Shown in pieces: positions 16,574 to 27,265 of a stretch of 55,884 nucleotides of DNA. Within the stretch, counting starts at the first letter, position 1. Every line of letters begins with the position of its first letter. Made by a program: the position numbers and the translations under genes. The notes below the pieces were generated by a model. That model saw only the letters and a list, made by a program, of their open reading frames with translations. It did not search any database and was not told the origin of the DNA. Source of the stretch: Pseudomonadota bacterium (lineage in GTDB: Bacteria; Pseudomonadota; Gammaproteobacteria; Burkholderiales; Sulfuricellaceae); NCBI GenBank assembly GCA_021801705.1, contig JAJYXP010000049.1, positions 1-55,884 of the forward strand, in the 5' to 3' direction.

Positions 16574-19321
16574 GTGCACATGGGTGGCTGGATGTGCATG
16601 GCAATTGCAGATTTTGTACGCCAGGATCTGAAAATCACAAGCACGGAAACCGGGGAGAATTATTTGCTTCTGAAGCGTGAGGATCGCAGGATCAGCATCA
16701 TCGGCGGGCTTGTTCTGGTGGCGCTGACCCTGGCAGCGGGAATTTCGGTCTATGTCGTGATGCAGCGGCAGGCGGAGTCCATCCTCAGCCGCAGCCTCGA
16801 AGCGTCGCTGCAGAACAAGGTGCTTTTGTTCGAAAGCCAGATCGATCAGGGCATGGTCCGCACCCGGGCGGTGACTACCCGCCCTTTCCTGATTCAAAGT
16901 CTGCAATTGCTTGATGCAGAACCAGGCAATGCCAAAGGACTGTACGATCTGCAGCGGATCGCCCAATCATTTCTGCCGACCGGCTTCACGGGAATGTTTT
17001 TTTACGATGCCCGCGGCAATGAAGTGGCGCGGGCGGGGCATTTTTCCCAAAACCTTGAGCAGCGCATCCCCCTGAGCGCAGACCACCGTGTATTTCTGCT
17101 GTGGGACGGACGCTTCATCCTGCATGCCGGTATGGATGTCCTTGACCAGCAGGGACGCCGCATCGGCATCGTCATGGCGGAAACGGACCAGCCGCTGCTG
17201 ACCCGCGCCCTTCTAGAAGTAAGGACAATTGGGAAATCGGGTGAAATCGGCATGTGCGCGCCATTGGAAAAAGGCATGCAGTGCTTCATGAGCAGTATTT
17301 CCGGCAAGGAATTCGGGCGTCAGCATCGCGCGGTACAGGGCAAAGCCTTGCCGATGCACTATGCCCTGGAGGGGAAAACCGGCATTGTTTTTACGCAGGA
17401 TTACCGCAGGGAGCCGGTGGTCGCGGCCTATGCCCCGGTGGGCAAGCTTGGCCTCGGTATGGTGCTGAAGATCGACCAGGCTGAGCTGTACAGCCCGGTA
17501 ACCGAGCAACTGAAGTTCATCGTGCCGCTGCTGGCCATCCTGGTGCTTGCCGGGATGCTGCTGTTGCGCTGGATGGTGATGCCCCTGGTGCGCAAACTGG
17601 TCTATTCGGAGCGTGAAACGCTGGCTGCCAACAGCATGCTGCGCGACAGCGAAACGCGGTCCCGCGCAGTGCTGGACAGCGTCGATGAGGGTATCATCGC
17701 AATTGGCGAAAACGGTGTGATCGAAATCTTCAATCCGGCTGCGGAGCGGATTTTCGGCTATCCCGGCAGCGAGATTGTCGGCCGGAATGTCAGCCTGTTG
17801 ATGCCGGAGCCGTATCGGGGTCAGCATGATGGCTATCTCAAGCGCTATCTGGAAACGGGAGAGTCGAAAATTCTCGGGGTGGTCAGGGAAGTGACGGGCG
17901 TGCGCAAGAACGGCACCGGTTTTCCGCTGGAACTCACGGCGAGTGAGGTTTGGGTCGAGGCGCGGCGCCTTTATATCGCTTCGGCAAGGGATGTCACGGC
18001 CCGCAAGGAAGCGGAGCAGCACATTATGTATCTGGCGAACCACGACGCGCTGACCGGTTTGCCCAATCGAATTCTGCTTCAGGACCGCATCCGGCAGGCA
18101 ATCGCCCAGGCACGCCGGGGCAATGCGCGGGGCGCGGTGCTGTTTATCGATCTGGACCAGTTCAAGACCATCAACGATTCGCTTGGGCACGATGTCGGCG
18201 ATCTCTTGCTGAAAGCTGTTGCGGAAAGGCTCGTGTCCGGCCTGCGCAGCGAAGATACCGTGGCGCGCCAGGGGGGGGACGAGTTCATCGTTGTGTTGTC
18301 CAGTGTCACCAATGCCCAGGATGCGGGAACCGTGGCGCAGGAACTGCTGGATGCAATTGCGCCGCCCTATCAGGTCAAGGGAAATGAGCTGCACACCAGC
18401 GCCAGCATCGGCATCGCCATTTTCCCCGACGACGGGGAAGATGGCGATACGCTTTTGAAGAACAGCGATACCGCCATGTACCACGCCAAGGAAGCGGGCC
18501 GGACCAACTACCAGTTCTTCACGCCGGAAATGAATCAACTGGCGGCGGAAAGACAGTCCCTGGGAACCTGTTTGCGCCACGCATTGGAGCGCAGCGAGCT
18601 GCTGCTGCATTTTCAGCCGATGGTCGACATGGCCGGTGGCAAACTCGTGGGCTTGGAGGTATTGCTGCGCTGGCAGCATCCCGAACAGGGTTTGATTCCG
18701 CCGCTCAAGTTTATTCCGTTGGCAGAGGAAACCGGGTTAATCGTGCCGATCGGCGAATGGGTGCTGAAGTCAGCATGCTTGCAGTTGAAAGCATGGCAGG
18801 ACCAGGGGTATGACCTGCCGCTGCTGGCGATCAATCTTTCCGCCCGGCAATTCCGCCAGAAAACGCTGGCGGAAACCATCGCGCGTATTCTGGACGAAAC
18901 GGGCGTGGAGGCGCGCTTCGTGGAACTGGAAATTACCGAAAGCATCCTCATGGACAATACCGATGAGGCAGCCGAGACGCTGCGCAAGTTAAACGATATG
19001 GGGCTGGAGATTTCCATCGACGACTTTGGCACGGGTTATTCCAGCCTGAGTTACCTGAAGCGTTTCCCGATCGACAAGCTGAAGATCGACCGCTCTTTTG
19101 TGCAGGACATCGCCACGGACCCGGACGATGCCGCCATCGTCACGGCCATTATCGCCCTGGCCCACAGCCTGCAGATGAAAGTGATCGCGGAAGGCGTGGA
19201 AGAGGCGGCGCAGCTCGCCTTCTTGAGCCGGCAAGGGTGCGACCAATACCAGGGGTATTATTTCAGCAAACCGTTGCCGGCTGCGGAGGTGGTCACGAAG
19301 CTGCAGCGGCGTAAGGCTTAG
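16574..19321 (+). CDS. Membrane PAS-GGDEF-EAL protein (c-di-GMP turnover)
   Basis: 915 residues. Two membrane helices (about 40-63 and 314-338) bracket a periplasmic sensor of about 250 residues, probably Cache-like. Then come a PAS domain (about 358-480), a GGDEF domain with intact RQGGDEF near 566 and an inhibitory RxxD site (RSED) five residues before it, and an EAL domain (about 670-905). The signature EAL is EVL (GLEVLLRW near 694), but ITES and DDFGTGYSS near 816 are kept. Diguanylate cyclase activity looks likely, and phosphodiesterase activity is possible. The start is uncertain: a GTG at 16574 lies 13 bases after AGGAGG, with an ATG at 16580. The stop TAG lies in the target duplication of family A copy 2. 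Confidence 0.85.
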   Translation: MHMGGWMCMAIADFVRQDLKITSTETGENYLLLKREDRRISIIGGLVLVALTLAAGISVYVVMQRQAESILSRSLEASLQNKVLLFESQIDQGMVRTRAVTTRPFLIQSLQLLDAEPGNAKGLYDLQRIAQSFLPTGFTGMFFYDARGNEVARAGHFSQNLEQRIPLSADHRVFLLWDGRFILHAGMDVLDQQGRRIGIVMAETDQPLLTRALLEVRTIGKSGEIGMCAPLEKGMQCFMSSISGKEFGRQHRAVQGKALPMHYALEGKTGIVFTQDYRREPVVAAYAPVGKLGLGMVLKIDQAELYSPVTEQLKFIVPLLAILVLAGMLLLRWMVMPLVRKLVYSERETLAANSMLRDSETRSRAVLDSVDEGIIAIGENGVIEIFNPAAERIFGYPGSEIVGRNVSLLMPEPYRGQHDGYLKRYLETGESKILGVVREVTGVRKNGTGFPLELTASEVWVEARRLYIASARDVTARKEAEQHIMYLANHDALTGLPNRILLQDRIRQAIAQARRGNARGAVLFIDLDQFKTINDSLGHDVGDLLLKAVAERLVSGLRSEDTVARQGGDEFIVVLSSVTNAQDAGTVAQELLDAIAPPYQVKGNELHTSASIGIAIFPDDGEDGDTLLKNSDTAMYHAKEAGRTNYQFFTPEMNQLAAERQSLGTCLRHALERSELLLHFQPMVDMAGGKLVGLEVLLRWQHPEQGLIPPLKFIPLAEETGLIVPIGEWVLKSACLQLKAWQDQGYDLPLLAINLSARQFRQKTLAETIARILDETGVEARFVELEITESILMDNTDEAAETLRKLNDMGLEISIDDFGTGYSSLSYLKRFPIDKLKIDRSFVQDIATDPDDAAIVTAIIALAHSLQMKVIAEGVEEAAQLAFLSRQGCDQYQGYYFSKPLPAAEVVTKLQRRKA

Positions 19322-19440
19322 TAGTCAGTCATGTTGAATGCGCGTGATTTTCTTGTAGGGCCGAATTCATTCGGCCAAATGTGCGAATGAATTCGCACCT
19401 ACAAAGAACGTAAAGTCGTTTCAAGTTGACTGACAATTAG
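19318..19440. mobile_element. Family A 115-bp element, copy 2
   Basis: The element proper is 19322-19436 (115 bp), flanked by TTAG at 19318-19321 and 19437-19440, a matching 4-bp target duplication different from that of copy 1. It has the same orientation and core as copy 1. It separates the two c-di-GMP genes. The stop codon of the upstream gene lies inside the left TTAG and was probably present before insertion, since the empty site would read the same stop. Confidence 0.9.
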
Positions 19441-19487
19441 GCTGCCTGACAACAGCTTGCCAGCAGAATAATGAGGCGCCCGACATC

Positions 19488-22175
19488 TTGAAAATATGCT
19501 ATCTCCACCTTGTGCAGCATTTTATCCCCGCCACGCGCAAGCCTGTCCGCTTCCACCCCGGCTGGAGGGGATGGGCCTTGGGGCTGTTCCTGCTGGCGGC
19601 TTTCCCCGCGGCTGCGGCGGATGTGACCATAGGCGTGCTGGCGTTGCGCGGGCCGGAAAAGACGCTGGAGATGTGGTCCGCCACCGGCGCTTACCTGGAG
19701 CGCAAGCTGCCGGGCCATTCCTTCCGCATCGTGCCGCTGGACTTCGACGAGATCCAGCTCGCCGCCCGTCAGCGCAAGGTCGATTTCATCCTGGCCAATC
19801 CCGCCTACTACGTCGAGCTGGAAGCCCTGTACGGCGCCAGTCCGATCGCGACGCTGAAAAACAGACACGACGGCGGCAGCGGCTACTACGGGGTGTTCGG
19901 CGGCGTGATCTTTGCCCGCGCCGACCGGAAGGATCTGCGCAGCGTTGCCGATCTCAAGGGCAAGACTTTCGCCGCCGTGGATAAAAACTCCTTCGGCGGC
20001 TGGCTGGCGGCTTGGCGGGAAATGAAGCGCCAGGGGCTGGACCCGGAAACCGGCTTGGCGCGCCTTGATTTCCTTGGCACCCATGACGCCGTGGTCTATG
20101 CCGTGCGCAACGGCAAGGTGGACGCAGGCACCGTGCGTACTGAAACGCTGGAACGGATGGCGGCGGAGGGAAAAATCAAGCTGTCCGATTTCTACGTCTT
20201 GAATGAGCGGCGCGAGGAGAGCTTTCCCCTCCGGCTCAGCACGCCGCTCTATCCCGAATGGCCGCTTGCCAAGCTGCCCCAGGTTTCGGCGGACCTGGCG
20301 GTGAAAGTGGCGGTGGCCCTGATGCAGATGCCGGCCGGCGATCCGGCGGCCATTGCCAGCCACAGCGCGGGCTGGACGCTTCCCCTCAACTACCAGCCCG
20401 TCCACGACGCTCTCAAGGAACTGCGTATCGGGCCTTACGAGCATCTGCGCCATATCAGTACCGGGGAAATGCTGGAGCAGTACTGGCAATGGGCGCTCAG
20501 CGCGCTGGCGCTGACGCTGATGGCTTTCTGGGCGGCCGCCCATGCGGGCCGCATGAACCGCCGCTTGCGCCAGAGCCAGCGTGCCCTCGGGGAACTCAAC
20601 GTTTCCCTTGAAAGGCGGGTGCAGGAACGCACCGGGCACGTGAACCAACTGCTCGCCCGCGAGCACTATCTGCGCGGCATCGTTGAGATGGTGGCGGACG
20701 TGAATCAAATCCTCATCACCGCCGGTTCGATGGAAGAAATGCTCAAGGGATGCTGCGACCGCCTGATCGCCCACGCCGAGTACCGCTTCGCGTGGGTGAT
20801 CCTGCTGCGCAACGATCGGCTCGAGCTGGCGGCCAACTCTTATGGCGAGGCGGAATTCGTGAAAAAGGCGCAAGTCCGGATGGAAGAAGGACCCGGGGGG
20901 CAGGCCGTGCGCGACAACAAGACGGTGATCGTGAATCTTGCCGGGCAGCGGCCGGAGGGCGTGAGCGGCCCCGACGGATCTTCGGCCGTCTGCCTTCCCC
21001 TGCGCAAGGACGCCTTTGCCGAGCCGCTGGGCGCCCTGTGCGTCCTGACCGTGCGCGCCAGGCAGTTCGACAGGGAAGAAGTGGCCATGCTGGAGCAACT
21101 GGCCGGCGATATCGGGTTTGCGGTCCACGCTTTCCGCCAGCAGACGGAAACGCTACGGTTGCAGCAGGACAAGATCGACAACTACGAGGAAACGATTCTT
21201 TCCCTGGTGGACATGGTCGAGAAGCGGGATCCCTATACCGCCGGCCACACCCGTCGCGTCGCCCAATACTGCGGGCTGATCGCCGCCCAGTTGGGCCATG
21301 GCCCGGATGAAATCGAAACCCTCAAGCGGGCCGCCATTCTCCACGACATCGGCAAGATCACCATTCCGGACGCGGTGCTGCTCAAGCCCGGCAAATTGAC
21401 TACGCTGGAATACGACCTCATCAAGCAACATGTGGAAGTCGGCTACGACACCCTGACCCGTATCGAAATGTACAAGGAACTGGCGGAAATCATGCGTTAC
21501 CACCATGAGCGCATCGATGGCAGCGGTTACCCCTATGGGCTGAAAAACGGACAAATTCCCCGCCTGTCCCAGATCATGGCCCTCGCCGATGCGTTCGACG
21601 CCATGACCTCCAGCCGCATCTACAAGCCACGCAAGGAGGTCGGTGTAGCCCTGGAAGAGCTACGGCAGCTCGCTGGCGAGCATTACGACCCCGAGGTAGT
21701 GGCGGCCGGCACGGAGGCCCTGCGGCACGTGGAACCGCCCTCCAGCGCCGACCAGTTGCCCAAGACGCCTTTGGAGCTGCAACGCTTCGCCTACTTCTTC
21801 GACGACCAGCTCACCAAGCTCCACAACGCGAACTACCTCCAGTTCATGCTGCAAAAAGGGCTGCTCCAGGGTTATGCCTGGGCCAGCGTCATCCTGTTGC
21901 GGCATTTCTCCGGCTTCAACGTCGCCCAGGGGTGGAAAGCCGGTGATCGCCTGCTGGCCGATTTCGCCGCCTACCTCGCCGCCAACTACCCGGATACGCT
22001 CATTTTCCGGGTAATGGGGGATGACTTCGTGCTGTGTTCCCGGACGCAAAAGGATATTGACGGCGGACGGCTCAAGACCCATTCCCCCCTGTGCAATACC
22101 CCGGTGGATGTCGATGTGCAGGAAATCAGCCTCAATGCCGAGGGTGGGGAAGAAAGGCTGCGAGCACTGCTGTAG
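19488..22175 (+). CDS. TtrS-like periplasmic sensor fused to GAF, HD-GYP and degenerate GGDEF
   Basis: 895 residues. A signal-like N-terminus (to about 43) precedes a PhnD-type binding domain (about 45-300) that resembles the sensor part of the TtrS kinase in this window. A membrane helix (about 334-350) and coiled coil lead to a GAF domain (about 395-540). An HD-GYP phosphodiesterase follows, with HDIGK near 617 and HHERIDGSGYP near 671, both intact. The end is a short GGDEF-like domain in which GGDEF reads MGDDF near 842. It should degrade c-di-GMP in response to a periplasmic signal. The start is uncertain: no in-frame ATG, TTG at 19488 or GTG at 19512. Family A copy 2 lies just upstream. 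Confidence 0.82.
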   Translation: MKICYLHLVQHFIPATRKPVRFHPGWRGWALGLFLLAAFPAAAADVTIGVLALRGPEKTLEMWSATGAYLERKLPGHSFRIVPLDFDEIQLAARQRKVDFILANPAYYVELEALYGASPIATLKNRHDGGSGYYGVFGGVIFARADRKDLRSVADLKGKTFAAVDKNSFGGWLAAWREMKRQGLDPETGLARLDFLGTHDAVVYAVRNGKVDAGTVRTETLERMAAEGKIKLSDFYVLNERREESFPLRLSTPLYPEWPLAKLPQVSADLAVKVAVALMQMPAGDPAAIASHSAGWTLPLNYQPVHDALKELRIGPYEHLRHISTGEMLEQYWQWALSALALTLMAFWAAAHAGRMNRRLRQSQRALGELNVSLERRVQERTGHVNQLLAREHYLRGIVEMVADVNQILITAGSMEEMLKGCCDRLIAHAEYRFAWVILLRNDRLELAANSYGEAEFVKKAQVRMEEGPGGQAVRDNKTVIVNLAGQRPEGVSGPDGSSAVCLPLRKDAFAEPLGALCVLTVRARQFDREEVAMLEQLAGDIGFAVHAFRQQTETLRLQQDKIDNYEETILSLVDMVEKRDPYTAGHTRRVAQYCGLIAAQLGHGPDEIETLKRAAILHDIGKITIPDAVLLKPGKLTTLEYDLIKQHVEVGYDTLTRIEMYKELAEIMRYHHERIDGSGYPYGLKNGQIPRLSQIMALADAFDAMTSSRIYKPRKEVGVALEELRQLAGEHYDPEVVAAGTEALRHVEPPSSADQLPKTPLELQRFAYFFDDQLTKLHNANYLQFMLQKGLLQGYAWASVILLRHFSGFNVAQGWKAGDRLLADFAAYLAANYPDTLIFRVMGDDFVLCSRTQKDIDGGRLKTHSPLCNTPVDVDVQEISLNAEGGEERLRALL

Positions 22176-22192
22176 GGCAATCCGTCCTGTGA

Positions 22193-22897
22193 TCAGCCGA
22201 TTCGATTCACCCAGCGCTGGGCTTTGTCCAGGTCTTGCAGTTCTTTGTAGCTCTCGATGGTTTTTTTCGCCATGCGTTCGCGCAAGGCAAGAAACAACTG
22301 TGCGGTGGACAGTGCATCCGCCAAGGCGTTGTGGCGGGCATAGTTGCGGATGCCGAAGTAATTTGTCCAGTCGTCCAGCGCGCGGTATCGGCGTGCCAGG
22401 TCCGGATGAAGGGCGGGCGCGATATAGGCCAGATCGACCCAGGGATGCTTGAAGTCCAGCCCGATTTTTCTCTTCAGCGCACGCCTGATCATGGTTTCAT
22501 CGAACTCGACATGAAACGCAATGAGCGGCGACTTGCCGAGATACGCCAGGAACAGCAGCAGCGCCTCCACGGGTTGCACCCCTTCTTCCTGGGCCGTGCC
22601 GCCGATGCCGTGAATGAGGATGTTGTCCCGGCTGCTGGCCTGTTTTTGTTGCAGCACGATTTCAAGACTGTCGGCAAGATCGATTTTCCCCGCCCGCACC
22701 GCCACGGCGCCGATTGCGATCAGGTGATCCTTGGCGAGATTCAGGCCGCTGGTTTCCACATCCACCACGACATAGCGGCTTTGCGCATGGGCTAGGTGCA
22801 AGTCGGCCGCAGGCAGGGCCTGCCAGGCCGCCAGGCGCTGGGCTTGCGCCGGCGTCAACCGAGGCTGGGCAGGAAAAAAACGCGACAGCCAGTTCAT
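22193..22897 (-). CDS. DnaQ-like 3'-5' exonuclease (DEDDh)
   Basis: 234 residues. The exonuclease core has the first acidic pair in VVVDVETSG (D46, E48), a second site in AFHVEFDETM, and a histidine/aspartate site in HNALADALST, i.e. a complete DEDDh set. The start is fixed at the ATG at 22897, which overlaps the stop of the upstream nucleotidyltransferase gene as ATGA. It belongs to the PolC/DnaQ-like exonucleases often encoded directly after DUF294 nucleotidyltransferases; the substrate is unknown. It is the last gene of the minus-strand symporter operon. Confidence 0.88.
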   Translation of the reverse strand: MNWLSRFFPAQPRLTPAQAQRLAAWQALPAADLHLAHAQSRYVVVDVETSGLNLAKDHLIAIGAVAVRAGKIDLADSLEIVLQQKQASSRDNILIHGIGGTAQEEGVQPVEALLLFLAYLGKSPLIAFHVEFDETMIRRALKRKIGLDFKHPWVDLAYIAPALHPDLARRYRALDDWTNYFGIRNYARHNALADALSTAQLFLALRERMAKKTIESYKELQDLDKAQRWVNRIG

Positions 22898-24801
22898 AGA
22901 TTGTAATTCAGCGCCAGGCGTGCCTGCAGCTTGCGCGCCTGGCGGAACGCTTCTTTCAGGATGCGCCGGTCGAGGTTGTTGAGCTGGCCGGGGTTTACCT
23001 TGTTGCTCATGGGCAGGCCCGCTTCGATCTGCTCGTGATGCAGGCGCAGGCGCAGCAACTGGATGAAAAGGAACGCCTCCCCCCAGGCTTCGGCCTCTCT
23101 GGGTGGCAAGTGCAAAGGCGCCGCGGCTTGGCGCAGGCGCTGCAGGGTGCCGGTTTGAAGTCCGCCGGTGGCCAGGCTGAAGATGCGGGCGGCATCCACA
23201 AAGGGCGATATCCCGTTCAGCTTGAGGTCGAGGGTGTTGTCGTCGCCCAGCGAAAAATCCCGCACCAGTCCGAGGGGCGGGCGATTGCGCAAGGCGTTGG
23301 CCGCCATCTGGTGGAGAAAGCGGCTGTTGCCCTCGACATGCTTCGCCAGCCATAGCCGCAGCTTTTCGGCCAGACTGGATAGTCCGAAAAGGGCGCGGAA
23401 ATCAAAAAATATCGTGGCGTTGAGCAAGGCTGGCGGGTCGCCGTGATCGATCCATTTTGCGAACTTTTCCTTCCACTCGTCGAGTGAAAGGCACAGCTCG
23501 GGGTTGGACGCCATGATGTTGCCCGTGCACAGGGGGAAGCCGCAGGCGTCGAGCGCCTCGTTGATGCGGCGCGCGACAGGGAGCAGTGTCTGGCGCACCT
23601 GGTCAGGGCTGGCCCCATCCGGTACCAGGAAGATGATCCCGTTATCCTGGTCGGTGTTGAGCGTCTGTTCGAAGCGCCCTTCACTCCCCAGCGCGATCCA
23701 GCAAAAGCCGGCATGGCACAGTGAACTGTCCGTCAAATCTGCCGCGGTGCACTCCAGTTCGATGATGCGGGCGGTCAAAAGATCATTGAGGGTGGAAATG
23801 ATCTGCGTCAACTGCTCCGGCGCCACCCCCTGGGCCATCATGTTGTGGGCCAGTTGACGGATATCGCGGGCAGACTGCTTCAGCGCATCGAGGTTATCGG
23901 CATTACGGATGGCCGAGCTGATCTGGCGCAAGCCCACCCGCTGCAGCGTAAACAAATCCTTCTCCGAGATGATTCCTGCCAGACCTCCATTCTGGGTGAC
24001 CAGCACATGGCGGAAGCCGTGCCTCGCCATTTCCAGTGCCGCTTCGTAAGCCAAGGCCTGGGGTGGCAGCGTCTTGAGATTGCTGCTCATCACCGAGGAA
24101 ACGGGCAGGTTAAGATCCAGTTGAGCCAGCGCCACGCGGTTCAATACATCGTGCAGGGTAAAGATCCCGACCGGCCTGTTCCCGGAATCTGTCGCCACCA
24201 TCGAACCGATGCCCAAAGCATGCATTGTTTCCAGCACTTCCCGCACCGGCGTCGCTGGAGAACAGGTCACCGGCTCGCGGCGGATGATGGCGGAAAGGGG
24301 GCTGGACATGGATTGCTGTTCGGCGCTGGAGTGGGAGTATTGCGCCTGAATGATGTGTTTCGATTGCTCCAGCAGATTGGCGATACGGCGGGTGCAGAAG
24401 TCGTGGAAGGCTGCACTCAGGTGAGTGAGCTGGAGAAAATCCTCCGCCGGGAGCTCGTAGCAGAAGACGTCATCGCGTGCCCGGTAGATGCCGGTGACGG
24501 GGCGCTTGGATAACAAGGCGCCAAGGGGGAAACATTCGCCTTCGTGCAGTTCGAGCCAGGCGGCGTCTTCCTGGGCGCGCACCACGTCCTGCTCTCCTTG
24601 AACCACGCCTTGTTTGATGACGTAGAACTTGTCAGCCGTGCCTTGCTCGGGTGAGAGCACGACCTCGCCCTTGGCGTAGTAACCCAGTTCCAGCCGCTGC
24701 GCCATCCACAGCACATGCTCGCGCTCCATCTGGTCAAACGGAGCGTGGCTGCTTAAATGTTCCGCAGTGGCGTGAATCAGCGAGTTGGCAGCAGTGGCCA
24801 T
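22894..24801 (-). CDS. Cyclic-nucleotide-binding, CBS-pair, DUF294 nucleotidyltransferase (paralogue 1)
   Basis: 635 residues. Order: cNMP-binding domain (about 30-150), CBS pair (about 175-295), a nucleotidyltransferase domain (about 330-470) with GSEGR and TDQDNG as the metal-binding motif, and a DUF294 C-terminal helical domain. The layout suggests a GlnD-like nucleotidyl transfer controlled by a cyclic nucleotide and by adenosine ligands at the CBS pair. The start chosen is the ATG at 24801 after AAGGGGA; the frame extends 9 codons further up. It sits downstream of the DUF4212/symporter pair and probably regulates that transporter (inference). A close paralogue lies at 31940-33853. Confidence 0.87.
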   Translation of the reverse strand: MATAANSLIHATAEHLSSHAPFDQMEREHVLWMAQRLELGYYAKGEVVLSPEQGTADKFYVIKQGVVQGEQDVVRAQEDAAWLELHEGECFPLGALLSKRPVTGIYRARDDVFCYELPAEDFLQLTHLSAAFHDFCTRRIANLLEQSKHIIQAQYSHSSAEQQSMSSPLSAIIRREPVTCSPATPVREVLETMHALGIGSMVATDSGNRPVGIFTLHDVLNRVALAQLDLNLPVSSVMSSNLKTLPPQALAYEAALEMARHGFRHVLVTQNGGLAGIISEKDLFTLQRVGLRQISSAIRNADNLDALKQSARDIRQLAHNMMAQGVAPEQLTQIISTLNDLLTARIIELECTAADLTDSSLCHAGFCWIALGSEGRFEQTLNTDQDNGIIFLVPDGASPDQVRQTLLPVARRINEALDACGFPLCTGNIMASNPELCLSLDEWKEKFAKWIDHGDPPALLNATIFFDFRALFGLSSLAEKLRLWLAKHVEGNSRFLHQMAANALRNRPPLGLVRDFSLGDDNTLDLKLNGISPFVDAARIFSLATGGLQTGTLQRLRQAAAPLHLPPREAEAWGEAFLFIQLLRLRLHHEQIEAGLPMSNKVNPGQLNNLDRRILKEAFRQARKLQARLALNYNL

Positions 24802-24873
24802 GAGCGGTCCCCTTTTGCGGATCATCATACGCGCGCGGAGAAGCGGGCGTCAAAACGGAGAAGCTGCGCCCGC

Positions 24874-26878
<2,005 letters not shown>

Positions 26879-26898
<20 letters not shown>

Positions 26899-27136
26899 GA
26901 TTTTTATCGAGCTTGTTCATGTATCTGGCATAGAACCACACCACCGCGACGTAGACGATCAGGGAGCCCTGCGCCGCCATGTAGAAGCCGAGCGGGAAGC
27001 CGAGGAAGGAAAGGGAGTTGAGGTCGCGCACAAACCAGATCACCGGGAACGTGGCCAGAAACCAGACCAGCAGCAAGACCGCCGTCATGCGCAGATTCTT
27101 GTTCCAGTATTCCTGATGTTTTTTGGATAGGGGCAT
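26879..27136 (-). CDS. DUF4212 small symporter subunit
   Basis: 85 residues with two membrane helices (about 18-36 and 48-70), the sequence PLGFYMAAQGSLIVYVAVVW and an N-terminal YWNKNLR typical of DUF4212. These proteins are encoded just before VC_2705-type symporters and are thought to be their accessory subunit. The gene overlaps the symporter start by 20 bases, so the two are translationally linked. It is the first gene of this minus-strand operon. Confidence 0.88.
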
Positions 27137-27212
27137 GATGATGGTTGTAACAAACTAAAACCCGGTGTTGATCATAGCGCCGCCAGTTTGAATTCGCAAA
27201 GGGAAAACGCAA

Positions 27213-27239
27213 TAAAAAACCCCAGCCTTGCGGCTGGGG
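27213..27239 (-). terminator. Intrinsic terminator of the ActP-like gene
   Basis: On the minus strand a perfect 8-bp stem, CCCCAGCC with GGCTGGGG, closed by a GCAA tetraloop, is followed at once by six T. It lies 27 bases beyond the stop codon at 27266. Confidence 0.9.
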
Positions 27240-27265
27240 CAAGTGGAGAACAACTGCTAAAGCTG

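Noticed and set aside
19318..19321. The GGDEF-EAL stop codon as a gift of the inserted element
   Set aside because: The TAG lies inside the duplicated target TTAG, so the empty site already had the same stop; only hemD and hemX clearly received new stops.
22898..23353. Upstream extension of the exonuclease frame
   Set aside because: It overlaps the nucleotidyltransferase gene in another frame and has no exonuclease features; the ATGA overlap marks the true start.
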